This document shows, one piece after another, positions 25,657 to 35,314 of a stretch of 64,000 nt of DNA. Every line of letters begins with the position of its first letter. Position 1 is the stretch's first letter. Both the position numbers and the translations under genes were made by a program. The notes beneath the pieces were generated by a model. The model had not been told where the DNA came from. It made no database searches and saw only the letters and a list, made by a program, of their open reading frames with translations. The stretch is from assembly GCF_010500865.1 (NCBI RefSeq), contig NZ_JAAAWN010000010.1, positions 62,001 to 126,000 on the forward strand. The letters run 5' to 3'. Source of the stretch: Alteromonas profundi (GTDB lineage: Bacteria; Pseudomonadota; Gammaproteobacteria; Enterobacterales; Alteromonadaceae).

Positions 25657-26274
25657 ATGGCTAAAAAAAATTCCTCTAATACCCTGTTTTGGGCACGGCA
25701 AGTGGCGCTCGCAGCAGTGCTTATAATTATCGCAGGCGTTATGATCTACCTTCAAGAACGAAATCAAGATGAATCGGTAGCCGTGGGTGAAGTGGAAGAA
25801 AAATCGGTTTCCAGAGGGCTAAGCGAGTTCTATCGGGAATACCGCATGACATCTACAGAAGAGCTTAACGACGAGCAAGGTGCATTCGTGCTTGATATAG
25901 CGGGGGTAGACCCGCAACTAGACGAAAAATTGGAAAAAATGTCGAGCCAAACTCGACCCGTGGATGAGCGTTGGACCGGCGAACACAAATTCCGTACATT
26001 TCAAGAGGGCAGTACTCTTAGGGAAGCTATATCGGCATATGCGCAGGCAGAAGGGATGCAGTTGATATGGAATTTAGAACAAGATTTCGTGATAAAACAC
26101 CAGTTTCAAATGGATAACACGGTAGCAGGTTCGTTGGCGAAAATTGCCAGTGCCATTGATAGTAGCTTCGCGGGCACCGTAAAGGCGTATATTTGTACGG
26201 GGCAGCGGGCGTTAGTGGTTACTGCCGAAGAAACGGAGTTTTTGAACCAACATTGCAGATTGGTGCGAGGCTAA
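25657..26274 (+). CDS. TcpQ-domain protein with membrane anchor
   Basis: A 205-residue protein with one transmembrane helix (about residues 13-29), a charged linker and a C-terminal domain matching the toxin-coregulated pilus biosynthesis protein Q family (PF10671): FRTFQEGSTLREAISAYAQAEG, LIWNLEQDFVIKHQFQMDNTVAGSLAKIA, then FAGTVKAYICTGQRALVVTA. The domain resembles the STN/secretin-N folds that contact secretins. There are no pilus or secretion genes around it here, so its partner is unknown. It converges on glnE. Confidence 0.72.
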   Translation: MAKKNSSNTLFWARQVALAAVLIIIAGVMIYLQERNQDESVAVGEVEEKSVSRGLSEFYREYRMTSTEELNDEQGAFVLDIAGVDPQLDEKLEKMSSQTRPVDERWTGEHKFRTFQEGSTLREAISAYAQAEGMQLIWNLEQDFVIKHQFQMDNTVAGSLAKIASAIDSSFAGTVKAYICTGQRALVVTAEETEFLNQHCRLVRG

Positions 26275-26325
26275 AAGGCGGCCGCTATGTATAGTGTCAG
26301 CCGCACGTTAGCTATGCTCAATTTG

Positions 26326-29214
26326 TTATTCACTATATTCAGCAAATAGTTGCTGCCATACCTCGCTTACTTGTTCTCGAAGCGCTGATAATTGTTCTGT
26401 TTGATCGGCATACTTAGTATCGGCAAGGGTTAGGTGATGGTACTGTTCCCGTAAGGCCAAGTAGGCACTTTGCAATGTTTGCGCTTGCTTGCTATCGATA
26501 ATGCCTTGGCTCGCGGCAACATCAAGAATACGCAGGTTATCGGTAAACGCAGTTATCGATTCATTTGCGTGGGCAGAGGCTAATACCCAAAATTGGGTCA
26601 TAAACTCAATATCGGTAATGCCGCCCGCGCACTGCTTCAAATCCACCTTCTGCTCGGCTTCACTTAATAAATGGTTACGCATTTTTATACGCATTTTGGC
26701 CACGTCTGTAGCGAGAAGATCCCGTTGGCGTGGAAGTGTGAGAATGTTTTTCCTTACTTCACTAAAGCAATGTAAAAGTGCACCGTCTCCGCAAATACTA
26801 CGAGCGCGCACCAATGCCTGATGTTCCCACGTCCACGCTTCGCTAAGTTGATATTTTTTATACCCATCGATATGACAACAAAGCAAACCGGCATTACCTG
26901 AAGGACGCAATCGAAGATCGGTTTCGTAAAGCTGGCCAAATAATGTTTTGGTGTTCAATAAGTGCATCATGCGCTGGGCTAGTTTAATGTAAAATTGTTG
27001 TGCTTCTATAGACTTTTTACCATTGGTGGTGCTGCCTTGTGGCGCATTGTGAAGAAAGACTAAATCTAAATCTGAGCCGTATCCCAATTCATACCCACCT
27101 AATTTTCCATACCCTATTACCGCAAACCCCGTATCATCACCGTCGAGATGAGAAGGTACGCCAAACCGCGTCGCTACTTGATTCCACGCAGCGTGCATAA
27201 CACTGTCGAGCAATACTTCAGCGAGAACGGTAAGTTTGTCGCTAACGTTTGCTATGGGAAGCGAGCCGCTAATATCACTGGCGGCGATACGTAGCTGTTG
27301 GCAAAGCTTAAATTGGCGCCATGCGTCCATGGCTTGTTCTACGTCATCTGGCTCTATCCTTAACATGACTTGACGAAGCTCTTGCTCGTAATCGTTTTTA
27401 CTGGTGGCGATATCGGTATTTTGCTGCTCTAGGTAAACAGGGGTGAGTAATTCATCGAGCAACAATGGAAATCGCTTAATTTCATTCGCGACCCATTCGC
27501 TTCGCTCGCACAATTTAACCAGTTGTTTTAAAACCTCTGGATTTTCTAACAGTAAATCTAGATAAGTTGTGCGCCCAGTAATTGCACTGATCACGCCCAA
27601 AAGTCGCTTTAAAACTGCATTAGCGTTACCAGGGCTTTGTTCCAATAATACATACAGGATTTCGGGGATAAGTTTGTTTAGAGTATCTTCACCCTTTTGA
27701 CCTAATAGATAACGGCGCTGGTTAGCATTGAAATCAAACAGCAATTGTTGAATTTTACTTGCGGCGACGGGGTCGATGTAAGGGGAAAACGTGGTAGTGA
27801 ACTCTTCCTCATCCATCGCTAATTGCCACGCATCCTGACAGGCTGAAAACAGACTATCTTCCGAGCTATGGGTATCGTGAGGCTCTTCTACTAAACCGTT
27901 GAAGTGGCTATGAACCCGCCGCATTACTTCATCAAGACACTGCAAAAAGCTGGCGTAACTCTCAAAGCCCATTACTGAGATAAGTGCGTTTTGTTGCGCT
28001 TCATCTTCAGGCAGGGTTTGTGTTTGACGGTCTTGGTATTGCTGAAGAGTGTGTTCCACTTTACGAAGGAATAAATAATCGGTAATAAGCTCGTTTACCG
28101 TACTTTGTTCAACTATATCATGCTCGAAAAGCGTGTTAAGCGTAGTAAGTAAAGACTTACTCTGAAGTTCTGGTTCACGGCCGCCGTGAATAAGTTGAAA
28201 GCTTTGGGCGAAAAACTCGATTTCTCTTATTCCCCCCGCGCCAAGCTTAATATTGTTATTTAACCGCCGACGTCTGATTTCAGTGGCGATCAGGGTCTTC
28301 ATGTTGCGCAGAGCATCAAGGGTTGTAAAGTCTAAGTAACGGCGGAAGGTGAAAGGCGTTAATATCGCGCTTAAATCATCTGCATAGGCACTGTTATCAT
28401 TGTTGATAACCCTCGCTTTTATCATCGCGAAACGTTCCCAATGGCGACCTTGCTCTTGGTAATAATCTTCTAAGGCATCAAAGTGCATTACCAATGGGCC
28501 AGAGTCGCCAAACGGTCGCAAGCGCATATCAACGCGATAGACTTGGCCGTCTACTGTGTGCTTATTTAATGCTTGAATGAGTTTTTGTGATAAGCGAGTA
28601 AAGAACTGTTGGTGTTCAATGCTCTTTTTTCCTCCCGTAGTTTCGCCTTTTTCTGGATAGGTAAAAATAAGGTCTATATCCGAGGAAAAGTTCAGTTCGT
28701 GGCCGCCAAGTTTTCCCATTCCAAGAATATACATTGGCATAGGCCCATAAGTGCCGCTGGGGGTTCCATGCTTTTCAGCTAGTAGTTTATAGAGCCAGGT
28801 GTAAGCACCAAAAATAAGGGCGTCGGCGAGATAAGATACACGTTGTAAGGACGTTTTGATGGTTTGTTTGTTAAGTACGTCGAGATAGGTAATTGCTGCC
28901 ATGTGATACTGTCGGCAAAGGCGTAGCGCTTTGGCTAATTGGTCTTCATTCCGACACTTGGCGATAAAGCGGGAAACCTCAGCATGGTAGTACGCAGGGA
29001 GTGCGTCAGGCAGTTGCAGAAAAACTATATCCTCAACCCAGTCAGCATGAGCGATACAAGTTTCAGTTAAGAACACCGAACGAGCAAACGCCTTTTGTAT
29101 ACTATCAGCGTAATCTACCACCTTATCCGATAGTGCATTGGTGGTAAGCAATTGTTGCCAGCTTTTTTGCGCTTTTTGCGCTAGGATCGTATTAATTGCG
29201 TTGTCTATTGGCAT
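26326..29214 (-). CDS. glnE: Glutamine synthetase adenylyltransferase/deadenylase
   Basis: From ATG 29214 the protein has about 962 residues, close to the 946 of E. coli GlnE; a GTG at 29289 would add 25 residues that do not resemble the family. The two nucleotidyltransferase domains are both present. The deadenylase half has LGMGKLGGHELNFSSDIDLIFTYPE, and the adenylylase half has IGYGKLGGYELGYGSDLDLVFLH. The linker with AGGIREIEFFAQ and the second AGGITDIEFMTQF are typical. GlnE adenylylates glutamine synthetase under nitrogen excess and removes AMP under limitation, under PII control. It diverges from the DUF350 gene. Confidence 0.96.
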   Translation of the reverse strand: MPIDNAINTILAQKAQKSWQQLLTTNALSDKVVDYADSIQKAFARSVFLTETCIAHADWVEDIVFLQLPDALPAYYHAEVSRFIAKCRNEDQLAKALRLCRQYHMAAITYLDVLNKQTIKTSLQRVSYLADALIFGAYTWLYKLLAEKHGTPSGTYGPMPMYILGMGKLGGHELNFSSDIDLIFTYPEKGETTGGKKSIEHQQFFTRLSQKLIQALNKHTVDGQVYRVDMRLRPFGDSGPLVMHFDALEDYYQEQGRHWERFAMIKARVINNDNSAYADDLSAILTPFTFRRYLDFTTLDALRNMKTLIATEIRRRRLNNNIKLGAGGIREIEFFAQSFQLIHGGREPELQSKSLLTTLNTLFEHDIVEQSTVNELITDYLFLRKVEHTLQQYQDRQTQTLPEDEAQQNALISVMGFESYASFLQCLDEVMRRVHSHFNGLVEEPHDTHSSEDSLFSACQDAWQLAMDEEEFTTTFSPYIDPVAASKIQQLLFDFNANQRRYLLGQKGEDTLNKLIPEILYVLLEQSPGNANAVLKRLLGVISAITGRTTYLDLLLENPEVLKQLVKLCERSEWVANEIKRFPLLLDELLTPVYLEQQNTDIATSKNDYEQELRQVMLRIEPDDVEQAMDAWRQFKLCQQLRIAASDISGSLPIANVSDKLTVLAEVLLDSVMHAAWNQVATRFGVPSHLDGDDTGFAVIGYGKLGGYELGYGSDLDLVFLHNAPQGSTTNGKKSIEAQQFYIKLAQRMMHLLNTKTLFGQLYETDLRLRPSGNAGLLCCHIDGYKKYQLSEAWTWEHQALVRARSICGDGALLHCFSEVRKNILTLPRQRDLLATDVAKMRIKMRNHLLSEAEQKVDLKQCAGGITDIEFMTQFWVLASAHANESITAFTDNLRILDVAASQGIIDSKQAQTLQSAYLALREQYHHLTLADTKYADQTEQLSALREQVSEVWQQLFAEYSE

Positions 29215-29329
29215 AATATTGGCATCGAAAATAATAACTATTTCAAAACGTTGATACCAACGAGTCTGGCATATTTCACGGTTGTCCACCAGCCACAGAA
29301 GTTTGCTAGAACGAAAAAGGAGAGAATTT

Positions 29330-30235
29330 GTGGACGCGCTCGTTAAGTTAGTACCACTAGAAAGAGACTTATGGGTTTACCTTGCCATCGATTTAGGTAT
29401 TGCCTTGTTTCTGTTATTAGTGATGAAGTGGCTCACCAGTGCATCACGCAACAACTCGGTGACTGAAGAACTGGGCGTAAAAGATAACTTTGCCTTCGGG
29501 ATCAGTATCGCCGGCGGCTGGTTGTCATTATGTATTGTGCTTAGTGCCGTTGTTGGTCGGCATGTAGGACAAGGCTATCAGGACGCTGCCATTGGTATGG
29601 TACTGTTTGGTGTGGTGGGTATTATTTTGGTAAAAGTAGGGCGCTTTGCCCACGATAAGCTCGTGTTAAACCGGGTGGATACCCACGCCATGATTGCAGA
29701 TAGAAGTGTTAGTATCGCGCTTGTTGATGCCGCCAGTTTGGTTGCTAGTGCCATTGTATTACACAATATGATGGTGTGGGTGGATGGCACAGACATGAAC
29801 GCCATTATAGCCATAGTCTCTGGCTTTTTTATTGTACTGACTATGCTGTTAGTGATGACGCGTATTTTAGAAGTACGATATGCAAAAGATAATCAAAATG
29901 GCTCATTCCAAGGGGCATTGCGCAAAGGACAGTTGGCGTTAGCGATAGAGCATTCCGGAAATTTACTCGGGATGGCCATGATTGTGTCGGCGGCTAAAGA
30001 TATTTTAACGTATCACCCCGAAGGCTATGTAAGTAATGTGACTGGCTGGTTGGTAGTAAGTGTTACGCTTGCCATCGCGTTGCATATTTTAGTATTGGTG
30101 AGTAAGAAAGTTATACTTTTTGGTATGAATTTCAGGCAAGAAGTAGATCAGCAGCATAATGTGGGTGTCGCTTCACTAGGGTTCACCTTAAGCATTGGTA
30201 CTGCAATGATAATAAACGGTATTTTGGGTGGCTAA
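29330..30235 (+). CDS. DUF350 family inner-membrane protein
   Basis: I start at GTG 29330, which has AAGGAGA at good spacing; the TTG at 29282 overlaps the possible glnE upstream region and lacks a ribosome site. The 301-residue product has eight predicted membrane helices arranged as two similar halves, each with the DUF350 pattern (NFAFGISIAGGWLSLCIVLS in the first, NVGVASLGFTLSIGTAMIIN in the second). DUF350 (YjfL-type) proteins are of unknown function, sometimes found with glutathionylspermidine-synthase-like genes; none is next to it here. Confidence 0.75.
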   Translation: MDALVKLVPLERDLWVYLAIDLGIALFLLLVMKWLTSASRNNSVTEELGVKDNFAFGISIAGGWLSLCIVLSAVVGRHVGQGYQDAAIGMVLFGVVGIILVKVGRFAHDKLVLNRVDTHAMIADRSVSIALVDAASLVASAIVLHNMMVWVDGTDMNAIIAIVSGFFIVLTMLLVMTRILEVRYAKDNQNGSFQGALRKGQLALAIEHSGNLLGMAMIVSAAKDILTYHPEGYVSNVTGWLVVSVTLAIALHILVLVSKKVILFGMNFRQEVDQQHNVGVASLGFTLSIGTAMIINGILGG

Positions 30236-30395
30236 CCTGGTAGGCGGGGAGTTTCCGGCTTGTGCCAAAGTGTAATGAACGCAAAATGAGATGCCTCATT
30301 TAGCTATGTTTGAAAAATGTCTCAAGTAGTAAGGGCGACACCTAATAAGTGCCGTTTCACGCAAAGGCGAAAGGCTACCCGAGTATCTGAGGTGT

Positions 30396-30746
30396 TCACA
30401 AGGTAGACGCCTGTAGCTGCTCGAGTATACAAGATAAATTATGCAGTTTTTTATTGGCGATAATAAGACGCTTGTTAGCCGTAGTCATACGTTTAACCTG
30501 GCTTTCTAATTGGCAGGCTTGTGCCCGAGTACCTATGATAAAAACCGCTTTAAAGTGTATAGGCGATTTCCCTTTCAGCGCTTTCGCTCCACCGGCTAAT
30601 TCTCCTCTATGTTGGCGCAACCGACGCACGGGGTCGGTTGTGATGCCGGTATATAAATGACCTAGCTTATTTTCCACAATATAAAGGTACCAAGAGTGCG
30701 TGTCTTGGTGGGTATTCCCTTTGTTGGCTGTTATACTCTCACTCAA
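30396..30746 (-). CDS. GIY-YIG domain protein (YhbQ/UPF0213 type)
   Basis: A 116-residue protein whose only reasonable start is TTG 30746, 30 bases from the divergent hldE start. The GIY-YIG core is visible as WYLYIVENKLGHLYTGITTDPVRRLRQH, followed by GAKALKGKSP, the family's usual signature after the core. E. coli YhbQ, of similar length, has reported nuclease-like features, but the role of this subfamily remains poorly defined. The C-terminal 25 residues are variable. Confidence 0.82.
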   Translation of the reverse strand: MSESITANKGNTHQDTHSWYLYIVENKLGHLYTGITTDPVRRLRQHRGELAGGAKALKGKSPIHFKAVFIIGTRAQACQLESQVKRMTTANKRLIIANKKLHNLSCILEQLQASTL

Positions 30747-30776
30747 TTTAATTATATCTATGAGGTTGACTGACCT

Positions 30777-32207
30777 ATGATTTTACCAGATTTTAGTCAA
30801 GCAAAAGTGCTTATCGTTGGCGATCTCATGTTAGATCGATACTGGAGTGGCGGTACTGGGCGAATTTCTCCTGAAGCCCCGGTTCCTGTAGTGAACGTAA
30901 CAGGGTCTGAAGACCGTCCCGGCGGCGCCGCAAATGTGGCAGTAAACGTGGCTACACTTGGCGCTAAAGTTACGCTGCTTGGTATGTGTGGGGATGACGA
31001 AAACGCAACATTATTGCGTCAGAAACTTGATACTTTTGATATAGACTGTCAATTCTTTCCTGCCGCTGGCTATGACACTATTACGAAGTTACGGGTGATG
31101 AGTCGCAATCAACAATTATTGCGCTTAGATTTTGAGAAAAGTTTTGCTGAGGTTGATAAAAGCGCGCTTACTACAGCGTTTGATAAAGCCCTTGATAATG
31201 TAGATGTAGTTATTCTTTCTGACTATGCTAAAGGCTGCCTTAGCGAGCCGCAGCGGCTTATTGAAGCGGCAAATGCAAAAGGCAAAATTGTTATTGTAGA
31301 TCCCAAAGGCAGTGATTTTGATAAATACGCTAACGCCAGCGTAATTACCCCAAATGTAGCAGAGCTATTTGCAGTGGTCGGTGAACAAGATTCTGAAAAA
31401 TCTCTGGTAGAGCATGCCAAAAGCGTTAAACAGAAGCTAAATTTATCTGCTTTATTGTTAACGCGTTCTGAAGACGGTATGACATTATTTCACGATGATG
31501 CTGATGAATTTCACTTACCCGCGAAAGCGAAAGAAGTGTACGACGTAACCGGCGCTGGTGACACAGTGGTATCTACCCTTGCCGTTGCTCTGGCCAGTAA
31601 ACTGCCGATGCAGGCAGCGTGCGTGCTCGCCAATTTAGCTGCCAGTGTCGTGGTAGGTAAGCTTGGTACCTCTACCGTATCAAACACGGAATTAGCGCTA
31701 GCGGTGGGAGAGCAATCCGTTCACTTAGATGGTGGTGTGATGTCAGAAGATCAGCTTGCGATGGCCATGCGGGCTTCAAAAGCCCGAGGCGAGCGTATTG
31801 TGATGACCAATGGCTGTTTCGATATACTTCATTCAGGCCACGTGGCCTACCTAGAACAAGCTGCATTGTTAGGTGACAGACTAATTGTGGCCGTGAATAC
31901 GGATAAGTCGGTAACTGAGCTTAAGGGGCCGGGCAGACCTGTAAATAATGTCGCGCGTCGCATGGCAGTATTAGCGGGGTTGAGTGCGGTGGATTGGGTC
32001 GTGCCTTTTGAGGAAGATACCCCACAGCGACTCATTGCCCGCTTATTACCCGATGTGTTAGTTAAAGGCGGGGACTATACTGTTGAAGAAATTGCCGGGG
32101 GTGCAGAGGTTATTGAAAACGGCGGAGAAGTTAAAGTTCTTAATTTTGAAGAGGGCGTTTCAACAACGGGAATAATAGAGCGTATTACGAAAAACAAACT
32201 GTCTTAA
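30777..32207 (+). CDS. hldE: Bifunctional heptose kinase/adenylyltransferase HldE
   Basis: A 476-residue enzyme of ADP-heptose synthesis for the lipopolysaccharide inner core. The N-terminal PfkB-type kinase (about 1-320) phosphorylates heptose-7-phosphate at C1; it shows [36 protein letters not shown] and the active-site [11 protein letters not shown]. The C-terminal nucleotidyltransferase (about 340-476) transfers AMP and shows [19 protein letters not shown] and [11 protein letters not shown]. Length and order match E. coli HldE. The gene precedes the XrtA ATPase gene by 92 bases and may mark the left border of the polysaccharide region. Confidence 0.96.
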   Translation: MILPDFSQAKVLIVGDLMLDRYWSGGTGRISPEAPVPVVNVTGSEDRPGGAANVAVNVATLGAKVTLLGMCGDDENATLLRQKLDTFDIDCQFFPAAGYDTITKLRVMSRNQQLLRLDFEKSFAEVDKSALTTAFDKALDNVDVVILSDYAKGCLSEPQRLIEAANAKGKIVIVDPKGSDFDKYANASVITPNVAELFAVVGEQDSEKSLVEHAKSVKQKLNLSALLLTRSEDGMTLFHDDADEFHLPAKAKEVYDVTGAGDTVVSTLAVALASKLPMQAACVLANLAASVVVGKLGTSTVSNTELALAVGEQSVHLDGGVMSEDQLAMAMRASKARGERIVMTNGCFDILHSGHVAYLEQAALLGDRLIVAVNTDKSVTELKGPGRPVNNVARRMAVLAGLSAVDWVVPFEEDTPQRLIARLLPDVLVKGGDYTVEEIAGGAEVIENGGEVKVLNFEEGVSTTGIIERITKNKLS

Positions 32208-32299
32208 CGTAAAGTGATGTAAAGTACCTTAAAAGTGTATGCACTGTATTAAACTCGCAAACGTTAAATACCTATAAAGCTTTTTCAACGGATTTCAGC

Positions 32300-33424
32300 A
32301 TGTACGAAAGTTACTACGGCCTTAGCGCTAAGCCTTTTCAACTTACCCCTGACCCCAGCTTTTTCTTTGCCAGTAAATGGCATCAACGGGCATTGGCATA
32401 CTTACAGTACGGGTTATCACAAGCGGAAGGCTTTATCGTTATCACGGGCGACATAGGTACGGGTAAAACCACTATAGCCAATAGCCTTTTGGCCGATATC
32501 GAAGATGATATTGTTGCGGTGCAAATTGTGACGCCTAGGCTAAACCCAGATGAGCTGGTAAAAATGGTGGCTGCGAAATTTCATATAGCTACTGAAAATC
32601 GCAGTAAATCAGAAGTTCTGCAAGCGCTGGAGCAATATTTACGAGAGTTGCATGGGCGAAATAGCCGCGCGTTGTTGATCGTTGATGAAGCGCAGAACCT
32701 TCCCCTTGAAACCATTGAAGAATTAAGGATGTTGTCTAATTTCCAACAAAGCGGAAAGCCATTATTACAAAGCTTTTTGCTGGGGCAAAAGGAACTACAA
32801 CCTATATTGCGGGCGCCGAATATGGACCAGTTTAGGCAGCGTATTGTGGCATCATGCCACTTAAAACCCCTAAGCCTGGAAGAAACCACCGAGTACATTG
32901 GGTTTCGTTTAGCGCAAGCCGGTTGGCATGATAAGCCGCCTATCAGCGATGATGCTTTCAGTATCATTCACGATTTTACCTTAGGTATTCCTCGTAAGAT
33001 CAATACCTTTATGGACAGAGCATTTCTTTTCGGATTTTTAGAAGATGAAAAAGAGCTTACCGCCGAAATAATTAAGGCGGTGATAGATGAAGTTCGTGAA
33101 GAAATGTTCGAGCCAGAAATGGAAACCGAATTTAAGCTTGATGAGCACGAGAAAGGGTCGCCAACGCCACTGGTTACGCCGAATGGGCAAGTGGTAAAAG
33201 ATGCCGAATACTACAAAAGCATGCTTACAGAATTGGTAGATGCTCTAGATGATGCAATTCGTCATAAAGTAAAACTAACCCAATACATGGATAAGTTACT
33301 GAAGAAAAAGTACAAAACCTATGTGCGGATGAAGTCAAATGGTACGGCTGACATGGCCTCTAGTCCAGAAGATGATTTAGCGTCTTCGGATAACGCTGAA
33401 GAGGACTCTCTTTCCCGGGACTAG
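32300..33424 (+). CDS. XrtA/PEP-CTERM system-associated AAA ATPase
   Basis: A 374-residue ExeA-like ATPase of the type found in exosortase A loci (TIGR03015). It starts with the family's MYESYYGLSAKPFQLTPDP. Walker A is GDIGTGKTT (about residues 50-58) and Walker B is LLIVDEAQ (about 125-132), followed by the sensor region RMLSNFQQSGKPLLQSFLLGQKEL. A longer, charged C-terminal tail of about 110 residues, rich in Asp/Glu and ending in SLSRD, extends past the usual ATPase core. It probably powers or regulates exopolysaccharide assembly or export, a role inferred from conserved linkage. It converges on the TIGR03016-type gene. Confidence 0.88.
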   Translation: MYESYYGLSAKPFQLTPDPSFFFASKWHQRALAYLQYGLSQAEGFIVITGDIGTGKTTIANSLLADIEDDIVAVQIVTPRLNPDELVKMVAAKFHIATENRSKSEVLQALEQYLRELHGRNSRALLIVDEAQNLPLETIEELRMLSNFQQSGKPLLQSFLLGQKELQPILRAPNMDQFRQRIVASCHLKPLSLEETTEYIGFRLAQAGWHDKPPISDDAFSIIHDFTLGIPRKINTFMDRAFLFGFLEDEKELTAEIIKAVIDEVREEMFEPEMETEFKLDEHEKGSPTPLVTPNGQVVKDAEYYKSMLTELVDALDDAIRHKVKLTQYMDKLLKKKYKTYVRMKSNGTADMASSPEDDLASSDNAEEDSLSRD

Positions 33425-33520
33425 CCTAAAGGGCACGGTGCTTTACTCACTTTTCGATAACTTAAATTTGTATAGTTATGGAATATGGCGGGGGGGTAGA
33501 GAGGCGAGGTATATTGTGCT

Positions 33521-33532
33521 GTTAACGTTAAC
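33521..33532. repeat. 12-bp perfect palindrome GTTAACGTTAAC
   Basis: It lies in the 190-base spacer between two convergent genes. Its flank reads CAGTTAACGT on the reverse strand, the same 10 bases found in both arms of the inverted repeat upstream of the WbuC cupin. It could be a regulator site or coincidence. Confidence 0.3.
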
Positions 33533-33616
33533 TGCCCATGGGAGTAACGTACAAACCAAGCATACAATTGTTTGTTCCACGCACGGACAGACTTCAAATA
33601 TGAAACGTAACAGGCG

Positions 33617-35314
33617 TTATTCATATTTGTAATTTATTGAAAAAGCGATGCGGCGGTCGGTATATTCCGCGCCATACACACTGTCTATAGCTAAGTCACC
33701 CTCTTTGTCATAGTAGCTAAAGGTCAAATCTGTGGTTAAGTATTTACCGAATACCCGTGATATGCCTAAGTTGCCGCTTAGGTTATCACTTGCGCCATTG
33801 GTCGTTGTGTCGCCTCGGTTTTCAATGTTGGCGTATGTAAGCCCCGCCACAAATGTAGTGTAGCTACCTAGCTCGTAGGCTAAATTAACGCCTGTCGAAT
33901 ATGTACGCTGTAGTCTATCTGCATCAAGGTAGTCATTTTCCGCATAACGCCATGTTAAACCTACGGTTATGCGAGAAAATTGATAGCCTATTTGGGTGTT
34001 AGCGCTTTTGCGTAAAATGATGTTGTCGTCGTACTCGAGGTTTTGTGAAGATAGCTGCACCAGCTCTTCGCCAGTGCCTAAATCGTATGATAGGCTGCTT
34101 GGTTGGAAACAGTCTGAAATACTAATAGTGTTGGCAGGGCAGACGAACACCCCAAGGTTTTCTGTATCAGCGAGTAAACGCGAGGTGTTGGTAACATCTT
34201 CGGTATAAGAAAACGATGAACGAAAATACTTCGCATTGTAACGAATACCGGCCGAGGCCGAGTCACCGTAAAAGCGACGGCCATATGCGCCATTTATTGA
34301 TGTTCTGGAGCTTAGTGCCCACTCTACATCTACGCCGATATAGGTCTCGTCTTCCTCATCTAAATCAGACTCACTTCGATTGGCCGTTATCGCTATATAG
34401 CGATCGCCCGACTGTCGATAGCTAATGCCTGCGCCATAGGAGTTAAATTTTCGAACACTGGCAAAGGAGTCTGTTCTATCTGATATTTGGTTAGCCTCGT
34501 GAGTAGCAGTTAACCGTAGCCCCCAATCTTTTAGCAGCATGGCATCTGACACAAAGTTTCCTGAGCGCGAAATAAAATCGCCTGTATCGCTCGTGCTTCT
34601 TGAGGTGTTCTGGTAACCACCAGAAAGTGACCAAATGAAACGTTTAGCTCTATCGCCACTAGCCAAAGTGCCACTAAAGCTAAGGGTATCGTTATCTAAA
34701 CCGTTATTCACGCTTAGCGCAGAACGTTCCGACTCGGTATCAGAATATGATGCAGTGCCTTGTGCTACTAGCCAATCCCCATTAGCGAAGGTCAGTGTGC
34801 CCGACAAGGTATTGGAGCGGGTTTTTGTAAGTCCGTCTGAGTTACTTACAAAGTCTGAAACTAAAAAGTTTGCGGCAGAATAGTTTTGATAGTTAAGTGC
34901 CCCATTAGCCTGAATAATGAGGTACTGATCTAGCGGTTGCCAATTCGCAGCATACCGATACTCTGCAAAAGTATCTTCTTCGGCATTAATTTCATTTTCC
35001 CGCTCTAAATGAGTAAGTGAACTAGACCACAAGCCATTAAAAGTATTAGACGAGTAGGCCGCGTTAACGGTGGGAGTTACACTAAACGTAGTGAGAGAAC
35101 GAGTCCCTTCTGTGGCTATTTTAATATCTTGAAAAATAGCGCTGGCGTCAGCATTGGCGGTTATGTCTAAATCAGATTGGGCGTAAATACTCGGTGCTAT
35201 CGTTAACCCAACTGCAAGCGCGAGGTAGGCGACAGGGGGCGTCGCCGAGCTATTCGGAACAGTCTCTTTGCTGCGTAATGTTGCTGAACAGGCCTTAATC
35301 GGAACGCTCGGCAT
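33617..35314 (-). CDS. TIGR03016-type outer-membrane barrel protein of the XrtA system
   Basis: I choose ATG 35314, with GGA upstream; ATG 35326 and a TTG at 35374 are alternatives. The 565-residue product has a signal peptide ending near PSIYA-QS. The rest is an array of amphipathic beta strands with repeated motifs such as GLTWRYAENDY, TNTSRLL-like turns and a last strand RIAFSINYKYE. This is the pattern of the uncharacterised PEP-CTERM-associated outer-membrane protein family always found in XrtA polysaccharide loci. It probably forms the outer-membrane channel or scaffold for export (inference). It overlaps the 3' end of the kinase gene by about 20 bases. Confidence 0.82.
   Translation of the reverse strand: MPSVPIKACSATLRSKETVPNSSATPPVAYLALAVGLTIAPSIYAQSDLDITANADASAIFQDIKIATEGTRSLTTFSVTPTVNAAYSSNTFNGLWSSSLTHLERENEINAEEDTFAEYRYAANWQPLDQYLIIQANGALNYQNYSAANFLVSDFVSNSDGLTKTRSNTLSGTLTFANGDWLVAQGTASYSDTESERSALSVNNGLDNDTLSFSGTLASGDRAKRFIWSLSGGYQNTSRSTSDTGDFISRSGNFVSDAMLLKDWGLRLTATHEANQISDRTDSFASVRKFNSYGAGISYRQSGDRYIAITANRSESDLDEEDETYIGVDVEWALSSRTSINGAYGRRFYGDSASAGIRYNAKYFRSSFSYTEDVTNTSRLLADTENLGVFVCPANTISISDCFQPSSLSYDLGTGEELVQLSSQNLEYDDNIILRKSANTQIGYQFSRITVGLTWRYAENDYLDADRLQRTYSTGVNLAYELGSYTTFVAGLTYANIENRGDTTTNGASDNLSGNLGISRVFGKYLTTDLTFSYYDKEGDLAIDSVYGAEYTDRRIAFSINYKYE

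Noticed and set aside
32581..32967. 128-codon reverse ORF
   Set aside because: It is fully antisense to the XrtA ATPase gene and has no independent support.
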